From: Gorillibacterium sp.
GTDB taxonomy: Bacteria; Bacillota; Bacilli; Paenibacillales; NBRC-103111
DNA: 5,494 nt
Assembly (NCBI GenBank): GCA_023511325.1
Contig: JAIMBU010000249.1
Location: forward strand, 1-5,494
Reading direction: 5' to 3'
A model generated the notes under the pieces. The model made no database searches. It was not told the origin of the DNA and saw only the letters and a list, made by a program, of their open reading frames with translations. Below, one piece after another: positions 5,025 to 5,494 of this stretch; the stretch's first letter is position 1, and each line of letters begins with the position of its first letter. The translations under genes and the position numbers were made by a program.

Positions 5025-5494
5025 ATGCTGAATATCAGACGAATACAAGTCAACGATAATGGTTCAATCGAACAAATCATCAAGGATTGCTTGATCGAGT
5101 TTGGCGGTAACAGAGCTGGCCTTGCCTGGGAAGATGAAAGCCTACATGATCTAGATCATTATTATAATGATGGAAAAGACCGGGCTTACTGGGTTGTTGA
5201 AGAGGAGGGGGGGATTGTGGGAGGATGCGGAATAGCTTCTTTTAACGGTTTGGATAACGTATGTGAATTGCAGAAAATGTACTTATCCGGATGCGTTAGA
5301 GGAACAGGAATAGCAGCGGAACTATTGCAGGTAGCCCTGGATTTTGCCAAACTCCATTACGAAAAGTGTTATTTGGAGACATAGCAAAACATGCAGGCTG
5401 CCAATCGTTTTTATACGAAATATGGGTTTGAGCATTTAGCTGCGCCTCTTGCAGGCTCGGAGCATTTTGCCTGTGATGCATGGTATATTAAGGA
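5025..5494 (+). pseudogene. GNAT-family N-acetyltransferase with in-frame TAG, 3' end outside window
   Basis: GAGGGAG (5012-5018) precedes the ATG at 5025, giving MLNIRRIQ, the usual first strand of a GNAT domain. The acetyl-CoA pyrophosphate loop is VRGTGIA (91-97), preceded by the strand ELQKMYL (81-87); the fold continues through CYLET (115-119). Codon 120 is then TAG (5382-5384). The same frame stays open to the window end and encodes the expected rest of the domain, AANRFYTKYGF (125-135) and a WYIK ending, so the stop interrupts a gene that is otherwise intact as far as seen. Relatives have, from memory, an ETL-x-x-M-x-A-A pattern here, so a single TTG-to-TAG change would explain it. Without the last third the acetyltransferase is unlikely to fold fully. 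A sequencing error or suppression cannot be excluded. The substrate is unknown. Confidence 0.8.

Noticed and set aside
4802..5083. A 93-codon minus-strand frame over the SDR2-GNAT junction
   Set aside because: It has no ribosome binding site and overlaps the SDR2 end, the GNAT promoter and the GNAT start; its sequence is low in protein-like character.
5207..5213. A run of seven G in the GNAT gene as a possible phase-variation or frameshift site
   Set aside because: The frame is intact through the run and the protein continues normally (EEEGGIVGG). Seven G alone is weak evidence.

Overview
The window looks like a chromosomal accessory segment of a moderate-G+C Gram-positive bacterium, most likely a Paenibacillus- or Bacillus-like member of Bacillales. 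The grounds are strong AGGAGG-type ribosome binding sites 6-9 bases before starts, T-tailed intrinsic terminators, and protein families with the style of that group. The genus is inference. All clear genes lie on the plus strand. I see no RNA genes, CRISPR array, insertion sequence or origin.

Layout. (1) 1-366 is the C-terminal part of a DsbA/BdbD-like thioredoxin-fold protein, closed by a terminator at 458-490. (2) A promoter at 582-612 has the MerR-type layout: -35 and -10 boxes 19 bases apart, with a 16-base perfect palindrome filling most of the gap. It heads an apparent operon of aldo/keto reductase (747-1760), YyaN/AdhR-like MerR regulator (1804-2184) and SDR oxidoreductase (SDR1, 2187-3158), closed by a double hairpin terminator at 3193-3243. 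The leader between promoter and reductase contains the decayed 3' end of a second merR gene (626-721). (3) A second unit has an ArsR-type regulator (3394-3726), preceded by an 18-base near-palindrome, and a second SDR (SDR2, 3799-4839) that is roughly 77% identical to SDR1 over the Rossmann core. (4) 4840-5024 holds an unassigned coding-like remnant, inverted repeats and a promoter. They precede a GNAT acetyltransferase (5025 to the window end) that is interrupted by an in-frame TAG.

How it may work together. In the YyaN/AdhR subfamily of MerR, electrophile or aldehyde stress activates promoters with over-long spacers, and the targets are often reductases. An autoregulated carbonyl-reduction operon (AKR plus SDR) therefore fits the first unit. 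The second unit carries a paralogous SDR under a different regulator class, so related reductases seem to be wired to two different signals. The inducers and substrates cannot be read from the sequence.

History. The AKR and SDR1 genes are visibly richer in G+C than DsbA, SDR2 and GNAT (about 58-63% against 38-42% in 60-base samples counted by hand). The merR remnant points to an earlier merR-AKR arrangement that lost most of its regulator. Together these suggest a locus assembled by duplication, deletion and possibly horizontal transfer.
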